Assembly (NCBI GenBank): GCA_937861115.1
Contig: CALMBD010000083.1
Span: 1 to 64,000, forward strand
Reading direction: 5' to 3'
DNA: 64,000 bases
Source of the DNA: an uncultured Bacteroidota bacterium
Lineage (GTDB): Bacteria > Bacteroidota > Bacteroidia > Chitinophagales > Saprospiraceae
Shown: positions 18,415-26,451 of the stretch, piece after piece
Numbering within the stretch: the first letter of the stretch is position 1
How the letters are laid out: the number at the start of each line of letters is the position of its first letter
The notes under the pieces: generated by a model
What the model saw: only the letters and a program-made list of their open reading frames with translations
What the model was told of the DNA's origin: nothing
Database searches by the model: none
Program-made: the position numbers and the translations under genes

Positions 18415-19920
18415 TCACGCCAGCGCGGGGTTGCTGTAATAGGCAGCGATCTTGTCCGCCCATTCCCGCAGGTTGCGGCAGTTCAGCAGTTCGAGGAACA
18501 TTTTTCGGTGCTGAAGCACAAAAGCGCGCAAATCCTTGCTGCCGTGCGTCAGCAGGGCAACCTCCATCGCTTCGAGCAGTTGCCGTAGGGTCGTGCCGTT
18601 GATTTCCGAAGGGATCTGATAGTCGGATTTTCGGGTGCTTCGTTGTAAAGCGGCGATAAAAGCGGGTCCTTCGTGGCGGTTCCAGGCGATGGTAACGGCC
18701 CGGTTACTGGCAACGAGATCGAGCGTTTCGCTTCGGAAAAAGAAAATATCGCCGGCGATGCGATCGCGTTCGGGGTGGTTCCGCAGCGCGTCGTCAATCT
18801 CGGCGATGCCGGTCGACCGGATGGGCATGCCTCTGCGTGCGGCAATCGGCGCGGCATCGCTGTCGTCGCCTTCGCTCGACTGGAGTACCGTTACATCAAA
18901 ACCGTTGTCGAGAAAAGTGTCGAGTATGTTTCCGATATTGTTGGAAAAACAGGCCCGGTAGGGCAGGGGATTGCCGGCATTGTCGGTCGTCGTTCCGTAA
19001 AAATGGATGCCGACGATGTTGTTCTCGCCGTTCACGACCATAGATCCCGAATCGCCGTGGTTGCCGAAGGAGTGTACGCCTTCCTCCGTTTCATAGTCAT
19101 CGTCGGGGTGTGGGTTTACTTGTATCTGGTCGATGTAGGAATTGATGGCCTGTCCATCCGAGCCGGTTCTCGGCGAAGCCAGCACCGCCACCGCGTGGAT
19201 ATCCTGGACGACACCACGGGTGAATCCAGAGCGGGCGCCGATCTTCCGCACCGTTTCACCTACAACGGCCGTACCCGTTCCATGTACGGTGATACGGTCT
19301 GCAGCATTGTTGTTCTGCAAAATAAATTCGATATCGATATCGTCGTTGACCCAGGCGATGGCCATATCGACCTTGTCGTCTTTTTTGCCCCAGATCAGCT
19401 TGCCGATGACGTCGCACTCACAACAACAGGATTTGCGGTATTTGGGCTGGGCGACCTTGTGGTCTGCCGCTTCATCGTGTCCGAACAAAACGTGGTAATT
19501 GGACAGCAGCACATTGCCGCTTTTTTCGGGTGTGTCGTAAAACAAAAACCAGCCAAGCGTACCGTAACTGCTGCCTCCCTTTTCCGTGCCCACGGCTATT
19601 CCGCCGGTAATAGGCCGGTAATGGTCCAGATTCCGCCGCTCGGTGATATCGGGTTCCTTGACCCGCATGACCACGATGACATCTGTGAGAAATCCCCGGA
19701 TTTGTTTGGGGATGTGCTGCTCGGGCGGTAACTCGCCTGGAGATTTTTTCTGCTCCACATATACCCGGAAAGCGATCTGGTCGGTGTTTTTCCCGTCCGT
19801 TTCCTTTATGCCCAGACCCACGCCTACTACGCCGGGTATCTTCATCAGTTCTTCCCTGACTTCAGGATAGACGGCTTCCAGCGGTTTTTGCCGGGCAATG
19901 AGTGCTTCACGTGTTGTCAT
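18415..19920 (-). CDS. Trypsin-like (chymotrypsin-fold) serine protease, 501 aa
   Basis: This is probably an active serine protease. The triad is readable: His143 in LLSNYHVLFG, Asp185 in DDKVDMAIAW and Ser291 in NHGDSGSMVV. The N-terminal block IPGVVGVGLGIKE with IAFRVYVEQKK (28-59) is a small module seen ahead of such proteases. A cysteine cluster KSCCCECD (163-170) lies just before the Asp, and a metal-binding or structural role is possible. The C-terminal 150 residues are helical and unrecognised. There is no signal peptide, so it would act in the cytoplasm unless exported by an unknown route. It is the first large gene of the operon, 13 bases after the small lipoprotein gene, so a processing role for the giant proteins is a reasonable but untested guess. 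Confidence 0.85.
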   Translation of the reverse strand: MTTREALIARQKPLEAVYPEVREELMKIPGVVGVGLGIKETDGKNTDQIAFRVYVEQKKSPGELPPEQHIPKQIRGFLTDVIVVMRVKEPDITERRNLDHYRPITGGIAVGTEKGGSSYGTLGWFLFYDTPEKSGNVLLSNYHVLFGHDEAADHKVAQPKYRKSCCCECDVIGKLIWGKKDDKVDMAIAWVNDDIDIEFILQNNNAADRITVHGTGTAVVGETVRKIGARSGFTRGVVQDIHAVAVLASPRTGSDGQAINSYIDQIQVNPHPDDDYETEEGVHSFGNHGDSGSMVVNGENNIVGIHFYGTTTDNAGNPLPYRACFSNNIGNILDTFLDNGFDVTVLQSSEGDDSDAAPIAARRGMPIRSTGIAEIDDALRNHPERDRIAGDIFFFRSETLDLVASNRAVTIAWNRHEGPAFIAALQRSTRKSDYQIPSEINGTTLRQLLEAMEVALLTHGSKDLRAFVLQHRKMFLELLNCRNLREWADKIAAYYSNPALA

Positions 19921-19933
19921 AAGGTTGGCTTTT

Positions 19934-20344
19934 TTATTGAATGGAGGTAATACGCGGGTTTTCGGGTGTGGCGCTTAACAACATCACCTTTTTTATATCG
20001 GAGCCCGACGGTGTGCGTATCGTCAGGGTTATTACTTTGATGGGCGGGTCGGCATCCAGTTCACCTTTGCTGATAGCGGCGCTTGTGACGCAGGATTGCT
20101 TCATCAGCCAGTCGACAACCGCGATGTAATTGTCCTGCCTGATCGCTTCGGGCTCGCCAGTTTCCAAATAGGCGTTTACACATCGCATGGCCGTCTCCAT
20201 GTTGTCTTTTTCCAGGGTCGAGCAAAAATCCGCTGCGGTGGAAGTGGCCTGCGTTTTTTCCGTCGAACATGCCAATGGCAGACAGGGCACAACGCATGCC
20301 AAGGCATAAAGTGGAATGCTCTTCCATGACCGAATACTTAGCAT
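19934..20344 (-). CDS. Small putative lipoprotein heading the giant-protein operon (136 aa)
   Basis: The function is unknown. From the ATG at 20344 the N-terminus is a signal sequence ending in a lipobox (LPLAC, Cys26), so it is probably a membrane-anchored lipoprotein. An in-frame TTG five codons upstream is less likely as the start. The mature part is about 110 aa, with two further cysteines (in DFCSTLEKDN and AMRCVNAYLE) and a third in KQSCVTSAAI, and a C-terminal beta segment (PPIKVITLTIRT). The fold is not recognised, though the last 50 residues resemble small nuclear-transport-factor-like or DUF4878-type lipoproteins in their strand pattern. It lies only 13 bases ahead of the protease gene and is the most upstream gene of the operon. 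Confidence 0.7.
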   Translation of the reverse strand: MLSIRSWKSIPLYALACVVPCLPLACSTEKTQATSTAADFCSTLEKDNMETAMRCVNAYLETGEPEAIRQDNYIAVVDWLMKQSCVTSAAISKGELDADPPIKVITLTIRTPSGSDIKKVMLLSATPENPRITSIQ

Positions 20345-20874
20345 CGTTTTGAATTTCAATTAATTGAAACAAACGGCACAACAGAAGCGTACTTCAGACG
20401 CGCGTGTCGGAAAGCGTCTGCGCACAGGAGTCCCTGCCAGCGGCGGCAGTCAGTAAGGAAAAATCAGTACAGGGGGGACAGGAGCCGGAAGATCGTTGCG
20501 ATCAGGGGGGGCATGGGAGGTACAAATCGGTCGTCGGATTGAATGTTTCATTTAGCGGACGGATTAAGTGTTGAAAACAAAATTGGGAGCAACAAAAGTA
20601 AACGGCTACCTGAATAATCCAAACCGGCCACTAAACTTTAACACAAACGATCAGGGATGTTTTTTGTGCCGGCGGAAAACTGTAACCCGGATCAGGTCGT
20701 ATATCGGTTATGGACAAGTGCATCTTATTCCGTGCAGGGTTCAAAAAACCGGACAATACGGCAATAATTGAATTAGTTTGTTCAAATTACCGGAAACCGT
20801 TTGCAGGCTATTGAAAAACAGCCATTTTTGTCCCGCAGATTCTCGCACGAAAGCGTTTGCCTGCAATGTAATCA
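20345..20874. other. 530-base divergent intergenic region
   Basis: This lies between the giant-protein operon (leftward) and the ECF sigma gene (rightward). No believable gene was found; short frames here lack codon bias or recognisable sequence. It holds a candidate leftward promoter (20593-20622), a small hairpin with arms CAGACGC/GCGTCTG near 20397-20422 and G-rich tracts near 20470-20515. A leftward transcript from the candidate promoter would have a leader of over 200 bases. Confidence 0.6.
20593..20622 (-). promoter_or_regulatory. Candidate promoter for the giant-protein operon
   Basis: On the minus strand, TTTGG-type -33 (TTG at 20622-20620) is followed after 19 bases by TACTTTTG at 20600-20593, an exact TAnnTTTG box with normal Bacteroidota spacing. 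It would start transcription near 20586, about 240 bases before the lipoprotein ATG, leaving room for leader control. It fits the housekeeping sigma pattern, not an evident ECF site. Confidence 0.5.
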
Positions 20875-21435
20875 ATGCAAGACCAACTCATTATCCGCTT
20901 ACAAAAACAAGACCGCACGGCAATCGGCGAATTGTACGATGCCTACAGTGCTGCCCTGTTTGGCGTCGTGCTGCGTATCGTGCAGTCGCGCGAGTTGGCG
21001 GAACAGGTGCTGCAGGATACATTTTTAAAAGCCTGGCGCAACGGCGCCAGCTACGATGCATCCAAGGGCCGGTTGTTTACCTGGTTGTTGAATATTGCCC
21101 GCAACACGGCAATCGATGCCACCAGGACCTCATATTTTCAGCATTACCGGAAAACCGAGTCTGTTGATAATCTTTTTCAAAACCCCGGCGGGGAGAGTAT
21201 TAATCCCGATCACCTGGGTGTCAAAGAAGTGGTAGACCGCCTCGATGAAAAATACCGCTCTTTGATTGACTTGATGTACTTTAAGGGATATACGCAGGAA
21301 GAGATCGCAGAAGAAACCGGAATTCCGCTTGGTACGGTAAAAACGCGGCTTAGGCATGCGATCGGGGAGCTGCGAAAACTGTTTGGGGAGAATTTTGCGG
21401 TGATTCTGATTCTTTTAACCCTGATACTGGGTTGA
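20875..21435 (+). CDS. ECF-family RNA polymerase sigma factor
   Basis: A 186-aa sigma-70 factor of the extracytoplasmic-function type. Region 2 spans about 10-75 (ELYDAYSAALFGVV, then LAEQVLQDTFLKAWRN). Region 4 is near 120-170, with the helix-turn-helix GYTQEEIAEETGIPLGTVKTRL. Unusually, the protein ends in a short hydrophobic tail (NFAVILILLTLILG) that could touch the membrane. The next gene is an RskA-like anti-sigma factor, so the pair most likely forms a SigK/RskA-type switch. Its regulon cannot be read here. It diverges from the giant-protein operon, which could be a target, but so could the downstream genes. The rightward promoter is unclear; TTAGTTTG at 20773-20780 is one base off consensus. 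Confidence 0.9.
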   Translation: MQDQLIIRLQKQDRTAIGELYDAYSAALFGVVLRIVQSRELAEQVLQDTFLKAWRNGASYDASKGRLFTWLLNIARNTAIDATRTSYFQHYRKTESVDNLFQNPGGESINPDHLGVKEVVDRLDEKYRSLIDLMYFKGYTQEEIAEETGIPLGTVKTRLRHAIGELRKLFGENFAVILILLTLILG

Positions 21436-21543
21436 AAAGGCGGTACCATAAGTTGATCCAGCGGTGCATGATAAAACAAATCAGTCCCCGGGAAACCGTT
21501 AAACCAAAACATTGCAGCGTTTTAATGCGCTGTTTGAGATACA

Positions 21544-22326
21544 ATGGATATTCAATCATTCATCCAGTCAGGCCTGCTTGAGACCTATGTGCTCGGACAA
21601 TGTACCGCCGAGGAGCGTGCGCTGGTCGAACGTATGATCGCAGCGCATGCCGAGGTACGTGCCGAACTGGCTTCTGTGGAGCAGGCCCTCGAAGGTTATG
21701 CCAAAGCCAATGCCGTGGCGCCGCCCGAATGGATGAAGGGCCGTATCCTTGATGCGATGGAAGACCGGGAAAACGAAATGCCGGAAACGCCCGACCTGTC
21801 GGTCTCTATGGCCAAACCCGGACTGTTACGGCTATTCCAGGCGGCGGCCGTTGCACTTGCCCTGCTCGGCGCCTACCAGTTTTATCTGATCAAACAACAA
21901 GGCGCTGAAATCAGTGCATTGAAAACGACTACTACCGACCTGCAAACACAGATCGACGATTGCACCCGACTAGAACAGCGGGCGGAAAAACTTCGGCAGG
22001 CTTCCGTTCTGCTCCGCGATCGCGACACGCGCGCCGTAGCACTCGACAATGGCAAGGCCACGACCTATGCCTACTATAATCCGGTGCGCCGCGAAGTCGC
22101 ACTCGATTTGTCGGGCTTGCAGGCCCCGGCGCCCGGCAAGTATTTTCAGTTCTGGGCCATTGTCGACGGCAAACCCGTCAATATGGGCATGGTCGACCTG
22201 CAAACCTCCGACGGGTGGCAAATGTTGCCCTACCAGGACAATGCCGTTGCCCTGGCGATTTCACAGGAAGACAATCCGAAGGGCAGTCCGACACCCACCG
22301 TTGTGGTCATGGTTGGCAATATTTAA
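21544..22326 (+). CDS. RskA-like anti-sigma factor
   Basis: A 260-aa single-span membrane protein. Residues 1-60 (SGLLETYVLGQCTAEERALVERM) form the cytoplasmic anti-sigma domain with the familiar 'LE-YVLG-l---E-a-ve' pattern. A transmembrane helix lies near 97-114 (LFQAAAVALALLGAYQFY), followed by a coiled-coil stalk (about 118-165). The C-terminal domain contains APGKYFQFWAIVDGKPVNMG and a closing PKGSPTPTVVVM, the periplasmic RskA-type domain. It should bind and hold the sigma factor encoded 108 bases upstream, releasing it after regulated proteolysis. No zinc-binding HxxxCxxC motif is present, so it is not a ZAS-type anti-sigma factor. Confidence 0.85.
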   Translation: MDIQSFIQSGLLETYVLGQCTAEERALVERMIAAHAEVRAELASVEQALEGYAKANAVAPPEWMKGRILDAMEDRENEMPETPDLSVSMAKPGLLRLFQAAAVALALLGAYQFYLIKQQGAEISALKTTTTDLQTQIDDCTRLEQRAEKLRQASVLLRDRDTRAVALDNGKATTYAYYNPVRREVALDLSGLQAPAPGKYFQFWAIVDGKPVNMGMVDLQTSDGWQMLPYQDNAVALAISQEDNPKGSPTPTVVVMVGNI

Positions 22327-22454
22327 GCCTGTCCTGCATTGGTGTACTGCCCGGCAGGGCGTGACTTTGTCCTTACCCCGGCGTCTTTAGTCGGTATTTC
22401 CGGGCGCTTTTCCCAAAATTACGGCTCCTTTGTGCCGTCAAACCCAAATCAAGC

Positions 22455-23120
22455 ATGACCGCTGTTTTTACCTCAAGATTAATGACCCTGCTTGCGCTGA
22501 TCGACCTTTACAAGCAGGAGAAATACCTTTCCAAAACCATGACACAAGAAGAGAGACAGGCCAAAGCCTCCGAGATCATCAAAAACCACGTCGGTTTTTC
22601 GCTCGGCGCCGCACTGATCCCAATGCCGGCAGCCGATCTGATCGCTGTCAGCGCCGTACAATTGAACATGTTGCGCCAACTGGCCAAACTGTACAACGAA
22701 GGCTTTATGGATTCCCTCGGCAAAAATATTATCTCTGCGGTGGCGGGCAGCAGCGCCGCGCGAATAAGCGCGAGCCTGGTAAAGGCCATCCCCGGCATCG
22801 GCACGATTGTCGGCGAGTTGAGTATGCCGGTACTATCCGGCGCATCCACTTACGCGCTTGGTCGCGTCGTAGCCAATTACCTGCACCAGGGCGGTTCCTT
22901 GAACGATCTTGACCTGAAAAGTGCGCGAAAAGGATATAAATCCGAAATAGCCACGGGGAAACGCGTAGCGGTCGAAATGACAAAGACAGAACCCTCCGCA
23001 AAACCGGATACCGACGATACCCTGGAAAGGTTGCAAAAGATGGCCGGGATGAAAGACGCCGGCATTATCACGGAAGAGGAATTCAAACAATTGAAAGAAC
23101 GTTTGTTAGCCCAAATTTGA
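22455..23120 (+). CDS. DUF697-like (YcjF-type) protein with C-terminal SHOCT domain
   Basis: 221 aa. Residues 35-165 hold hydrophobic helices in a pattern seen in DUF697/YcjF-type proteins: HVGFSLGAALIPMPAADLIA, then QLNMLRQLAKLY, then SLVKAIPGIGTIVGELSMP. The final 35 residues (LERLQKMAGMKDAGIITEEE, then LKERLLAQI) are a SHOCT domain, a short module thought to mediate oligomerisation. A linker rich in Lys, Pro and Thr joins them. The molecular role is unknown; related proteins are linked to small GTPases or membrane stress. An alternative start at 22539 (MTQEERQAK) would remove 28 residues and may be the real one. A strong terminator follows at 23148-23184. Confidence 0.75.
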   Translation: MTAVFTSRLMTLLALIDLYKQEKYLSKTMTQEERQAKASEIIKNHVGFSLGAALIPMPAADLIAVSAVQLNMLRQLAKLYNEGFMDSLGKNIISAVAGSSAARISASLVKAIPGIGTIVGELSMPVLSGASTYALGRVVANYLHQGGSLNDLDLKSARKGYKSEIATGKRVAVEMTKTEPSAKPDTDDTLERLQKMAGMKDAGIITEEEFKQLKERLLAQI

Positions 23121-23147
23121 TTGCTGCCTTTCGGACCGATTTGTACT

Positions 23148-23184
23148 AAAAACCCCATAGGTTTGCGCGACCTATGGGGTTTTT
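23148..23184 (+). terminator. Rho-independent terminator after the DUF697-like gene
   Basis: A perfect 14-bp stem (AAAAACCCCATAGG paired with CCTATGGGGTTTTT) has a 9-base loop and ends in T residues. It is nearly symmetric and could also act leftward. An in-frame ATG at 23174 lies inside the right arm, which argues against it as the flippase start. Confidence 0.85.
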
Positions 23185-23197
23185 CAATTTATCCGGC

Positions 23198-24487
23198 ATG
23201 TCCACAACCCGGGCGTTGCAGTTGTTTCAGGTCATGCGCCTGGGTGCTGTCATTCTGACGAGTATCCTGCTGGCCAAAAGCGGCCTCAGCATCGCCGGAA
23301 TCGGTAATTATGAAATGCTCCTGTTCATCGGTACGACGCTCACTTTTTTTTGGGTTAACGGACTGCTGCAGGGCATGACGCCTGTGTACGCAGGTCTGGG
23401 CGAACAGGACCGGAAAGCCTTTGTTTTTAACAATTTCCTTGTCTTTTGCTTTATCTCGCTGGTTCTCTTTACCCTGATGATCTGGGGCGAGAGATGGGTG
23501 ACGCCCATGCTTACCGGACAGGTTCAGGTGCCGTACTACCGACTCTTTTGCCTGTACCTGTTGTTGAACCTGCCCACTTTCCCGGTGGAGTATTATTACC
23601 TGCTGGACGACAAACCGCGCCATATAGTAGGGTGGGGCGGAGCCAGTTTCGGACTGCATGTGCTGGCATTATACCTGCCGGTAGTCAGCGGATTTGGGCT
23701 GGAAGGCGGCTTTATGGCGCTTATCCTGCTGAGCGGCGCGAAACTGCTCTGGACCGGCGGGTTGGTGCTGCGCTATGGCGCAGGCGAACTGCGTTTTGAC
23801 CTGATCCGGCAGTACCTCGTGTTTTCTGCGCCGCTCACCCTCAACGTGATGATGGGAAACCTCATCCTGCTTTTCGACAACTGGCTTGTGGGCTGGTATT
23901 ACCGCGACGAAGCTGTTTTTGCCGTTTTTCGCTACGGTTCGCGCGAGTTGCCCCTGGCTACCGCCCTGGCCACGGCGCTGGGTGTGGCCATGATCCCCAG
24001 GTTGAGCGCGGATATGCCCGCCGGACTGGCGGAACTCAAAACCCGGACCGCCCGCCTGATGCACCTGCTTTTCCCGCTCACGATTGCCCTGCTTTTTGTT
24101 TCCCGACCGCTGTTTCCGTTGGTTTTTAACCCCGGTTTTGCAGCAAGCGCACCGTTATTCAACATATACCTGCTCGTCACTGCCAGCCGGGTGCTGCTGC
24201 CCAACGCCATTGTGTTGGCCAAAGGTGTACCGCAGGTAATATTTGGCGTGGGCGTCGTGGAGCTGCTGTTCAAGGTTGTATTGGGCGTGCTGTTTATAGG
24301 GTGGTGGGGACTACCCGGGTTGGCCTGGTCCGTCGTACTTTCTTTTTGGGTGGAAAAACTCGCGCTGATCGGGTATCTGGAACGAAAACACGGACTCCCT
24401 ACCGGTCAATGGCTCGACCGGAAACTATTTACCCTGTATACGGCGGCCTTGCTGGGCGCCTACCTGCTGTCCTGCCTGCTGTTTTAA
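23198..24487 (+). CDS. Polysaccharide/oligosaccharide flippase-like membrane protein (MOP superfamily)
   Basis: A 429-aa protein with about 12 hydrophobic helices (for example MRLGAVILTSILLAKSGLSI at the start and LFTLYTAALLGAYLLSCLLF at the end). The pattern is that of Wzx-like flippases of the polysaccharide biosynthesis family, which move lipid-linked sugars across the inner membrane. Supporting detail: GIGNYEMLLFIGTTLTFFWV early in the protein, and a late VVELLFKVVLGVLFIGWWGL hydrophobic pair. ATG at 23198 is chosen because the upstream in-frame ATG at 23174 lies inside a transcription terminator. No other polysaccharide genes surround it, so the substrate cannot be inferred. The stop overlaps the end of the convergent cutC by four bases. 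Confidence 0.85.
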   Translation: MSTTRALQLFQVMRLGAVILTSILLAKSGLSIAGIGNYEMLLFIGTTLTFFWVNGLLQGMTPVYAGLGEQDRKAFVFNNFLVFCFISLVLFTLMIWGERWVTPMLTGQVQVPYYRLFCLYLLLNLPTFPVEYYYLLDDKPRHIVGWGGASFGLHVLALYLPVVSGFGLEGGFMALILLSGAKLLWTGGLVLRYGAGELRFDLIRQYLVFSAPLTLNVMMGNLILLFDNWLVGWYYRDEAVFAVFRYGSRELPLATALATALGVAMIPRLSADMPAGLAELKTRTARLMHLLFPLTIALLFVSRPLFPLVFNPGFAASAPLFNIYLLVTASRVLLPNAIVLAKGVPQVIFGVGVVELLFKVVLGVLFIGWWGLPGLAWSVVLSFWVEKLALIGYLERKHGLPTGQWLDRKLFTLYTAALLGAYLLSCLLF

Positions 24488-25185
24488 ACGGCCGCCATAA
24501 TTTCCCGGATCAGTTCTGCATCACTTTCCCAGTACCAGCGTTCCAGTCCCGGAATATCTGCCCCGGGTTGCACGGCCTTCTTTTTTCCGGTGAAGTGGAA
24601 CTCCTGCGCCGCAGTGACGAGGGCAATGTCGCGGATGTTGGCCTTGTTGATGCCGGCGCCCGGCATGATGGAAATCCGTCCATCGGCGTGTTCTATCAAT
24701 CGTTTCAGCAAAAAACGCCCCTCGAATGCCGTCGGCGCCTGCCCGGAACTCAGTATCCGGTGGTAACCGAGGCCGACCAGTTCGTCGATACTTTGGAAGG
24801 GGTCTTCGGTAAAGTCAAAGGCCCGGTGGCACACGATCTCCATGGCGCCGGCAGCGGCTTTCATGGCCTGCATCATGGGCAGATCGAGCCGGTTGCCGGT
24901 GGTAAGGGCGCCGACCACGACTCCGTTGGCGCCCGCTTCCAGGCAAAACCGGATATCGTCGAGCATGACTTCCAATTCTCCGGGCGAATAACAAAAATCG
25001 CCCTCACGGGGCCGGATAAGCACATTGACCCGTATGTTCAGGTGATTTATGGCTGCGCGGATCAGTCCCGGTGAAGGGGTGAGCCCCCCGACATCAAGGG
25101 CGGAACAGAGTTCGATGCGCTGTGCGCCGGCCTGCATGGCGGCCAGGGCGGAGGGCAGGTTGACTGCGCAGATTTCAAAAGTCAT
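24484..25185 (-). CDS. cutC: CutC family protein
   Basis: A 233-aa TIM-barrel protein of the CutC family, historically linked to copper tolerance, though the enzymatic activity is unsettled. Recognised from the opening FEICAVNLPSALAAMQAGAQ, RIELCSALDVGGLTPSPG, then VNVLIRPREGDFCYSPGE, CHRAFDFTEDP, ILSSGQAPTAFEG and IMPGAGIN. The length and motif order are complete. It stands alone on the minus strand, overlapping the flippase end by four bases; no promoter box was identified in the 142 bases up to the PorP start. Confidence 0.92.
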   Translation of the reverse strand: MTFEICAVNLPSALAAMQAGAQRIELCSALDVGGLTPSPGLIRAAINHLNIRVNVLIRPREGDFCYSPGELEVMLDDIRFCLEAGANGVVVGALTTGNRLDLPMMQAMKAAAGAMEIVCHRAFDFTEDPFQSIDELVGLGYHRILSSGQAPTAFEGRFLLKRLIEHADGRISIMPGAGINKANIRDIALVTAAQEFHFTGKKKAVQPGADIPGLERWYWESDAELIREIMAAV

Positions 25186-25327
25186 AGTTAGTAGAGAATA
25201 GGCGGTGCAATTTCGATTTTTTCCACATTTTCAAAACTAAAAACAGCGAATTGTAATCTGAACCTATCATCACTGAATGAATTTACAATTTAGGCCTATC
25301 TTCGGCCATTCGTCCAAATCAGTTCAT

Positions 25328-26323
25328 ATGCGTTTTCCCGTTTTCGCCATATTGGTGCTCTTGATTTCGGTGCGTGCCGTTGCGCAGGACCTTCATTATT
25401 CCCAATTCTATCACAATCCCGTCCATTTCAATCCGGCGCTGACCGGTGTCTTCCGCGGCGACATGAGGGCCTCGGCCCTTTACCGGAGTCAGTGGACCAG
25501 TGTGCCGGTGTCGTATCGCACCTTTTCCGGTGCTGCAGACTGGAAGGTGATCAAGCGTGATGCCAATCTGCTTTCTGTCGGGTTCAACCTGCAGCACGAC
25601 CGGGCGGGGGATGCAGCCCTGACCTGGACCCAGGTAGGCGCTACGGCGGGTGTTGCCCACGCACTGGGTGAGAAACACGCCCTGTCGGCGGGTGTGGGAC
25701 TTGCGCTGGCGCAGCGCTCCTTTGATATTTCCAAATTGAAATTCCGCAACCAATGGACGGGTGAGGTGTTTGACCCCACGATGCAAACGGGTGAATCATT
25801 CAATAAGAACTCGGGCTTTGTGCCCACCCTTTCCGCAGGGCTCGACTGGCATTTTGAGCCGGGCGAAACCCGCACCAGGCTTGATGCCGGTATCGGGGCA
25901 TTTCACCTCAACCGGCCCAAAGTCAACTTTCGGGACGATGCCGATCAAAAACTGCCCATGCGATTTACACTGATGGTCAATGGCGCCGTACAGATCGGAG
26001 AAATGACCGACCTGGTTGGATTTGGCGTCGCCCAGCGCATGTCGGGCGCCCGGGAAACCATAGCCGGAGCGGGTGTACGGCGGGTACTGTCGACCGATAA
26101 CGATACGGCAGTGCAATTCAGCGTAGCCGGCAGGTTTGGCGATGCCCTTATCCCCGCATTTCAGGTGGAATGGTCGACCTGGACGGTGGGCGTCAGTTAC
26201 GACTGGAATACATCCGACTTCGACATTGCCACCGGAGGACGCGGCGGATTTGAGGTCGCCGTAGTGTATCGCGCCACCCCCGTACCACCGGTAAAAACGT
26301 TCAAAGCGTGCCCGATTTTCTGA
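25328..26323 (+). CDS. PorP/SprF family outer-membrane protein (type IX secretion associated)
   Basis: A 331-aa beta-barrel protein with a clear signal peptide (MRFPVFAILVLLISVRAVAQ). It then shows the PorP/SprF hallmark: DLHYSQFYHNPVHFNPALTG, and GDMRASALYRSQWTSV. Alternating strands follow to the end (FEVAVVYRATP). Family members sit in the outer membrane and help secretion or surface attachment of type IX substrates; many are paired with specific large adhesins or with PorE-like proteins. The next gene is exactly such a TPR-PD40-OmpA protein. ATG at 25328 is preferred over 25277 because the signal peptide begins there. TATCTTCG just upstream (about 25295-25302) is one base off the -7 consensus. 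Confidence 0.9.
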   Translation: MRFPVFAILVLLISVRAVAQDLHYSQFYHNPVHFNPALTGVFRGDMRASALYRSQWTSVPVSYRTFSGAADWKVIKRDANLLSVGFNLQHDRAGDAALTWTQVGATAGVAHALGEKHALSAGVGLALAQRSFDISKLKFRNQWTGEVFDPTMQTGESFNKNSGFVPTLSAGLDWHFEPGETRTRLDAGIGAFHLNRPKVNFRDDADQKLPMRFTLMVNGAVQIGEMTDLVGFGVAQRMSGARETIAGAGVRRVLSTDNDTAVQFSVAGRFGDALIPAFQVEWSTWTVGVSYDWNTSDFDIATGGRGGFEVAVVYRATPVPPVKTFKACPIF

Positions 26324-26351
26324 TGAATTTAAAAAATATGATTATTTTTTT

Positions 26352-26408
26352 GCGCAATTGTTTGGCGGATAAACTGAAAATGTCCCTTTTTGCGTTCAGC
26401 AATTGCGC
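26352..26408. repeat. Inverted repeat between the porP-like and OmpA-like genes
   Basis: Arms GCGCAATTG (26352-26360) and CAATTGCGC (26400-26408) pair perfectly, with a further inner pairing CTGAA/TTCAG. There is no T-run after either arm, so it is not a standard terminator. It lies in an AT-rich stretch just before the OmpA-like gene and could be a regulator site or an RNA structure. Confidence 0.5.
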
Positions 26409-26451
26409 CTTCTCGCTACATCCCGATACCGAAAACTGAATCCATATTTTT

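Noticed and set aside
3947..20344. Type VI secretion, contractile injection or phage tail cluster
   Set aside because: No sheath, inner tube, spike (VgrG/PAAR), baseplate, AAA ATPase or LysM baseplate protein is visible among the six products.
20568..20771. Rightward 67-codon frame before the sigma gene
   Set aside because: No signal, domain or codon pattern, and it overlaps a good leftward promoter.
20345..20874. tRNA or structured non-coding RNA in the divergent region
   Set aside because: No cloverleaf or recognised riboswitch core could be folded by eye; only a short 7-bp hairpin is visible.
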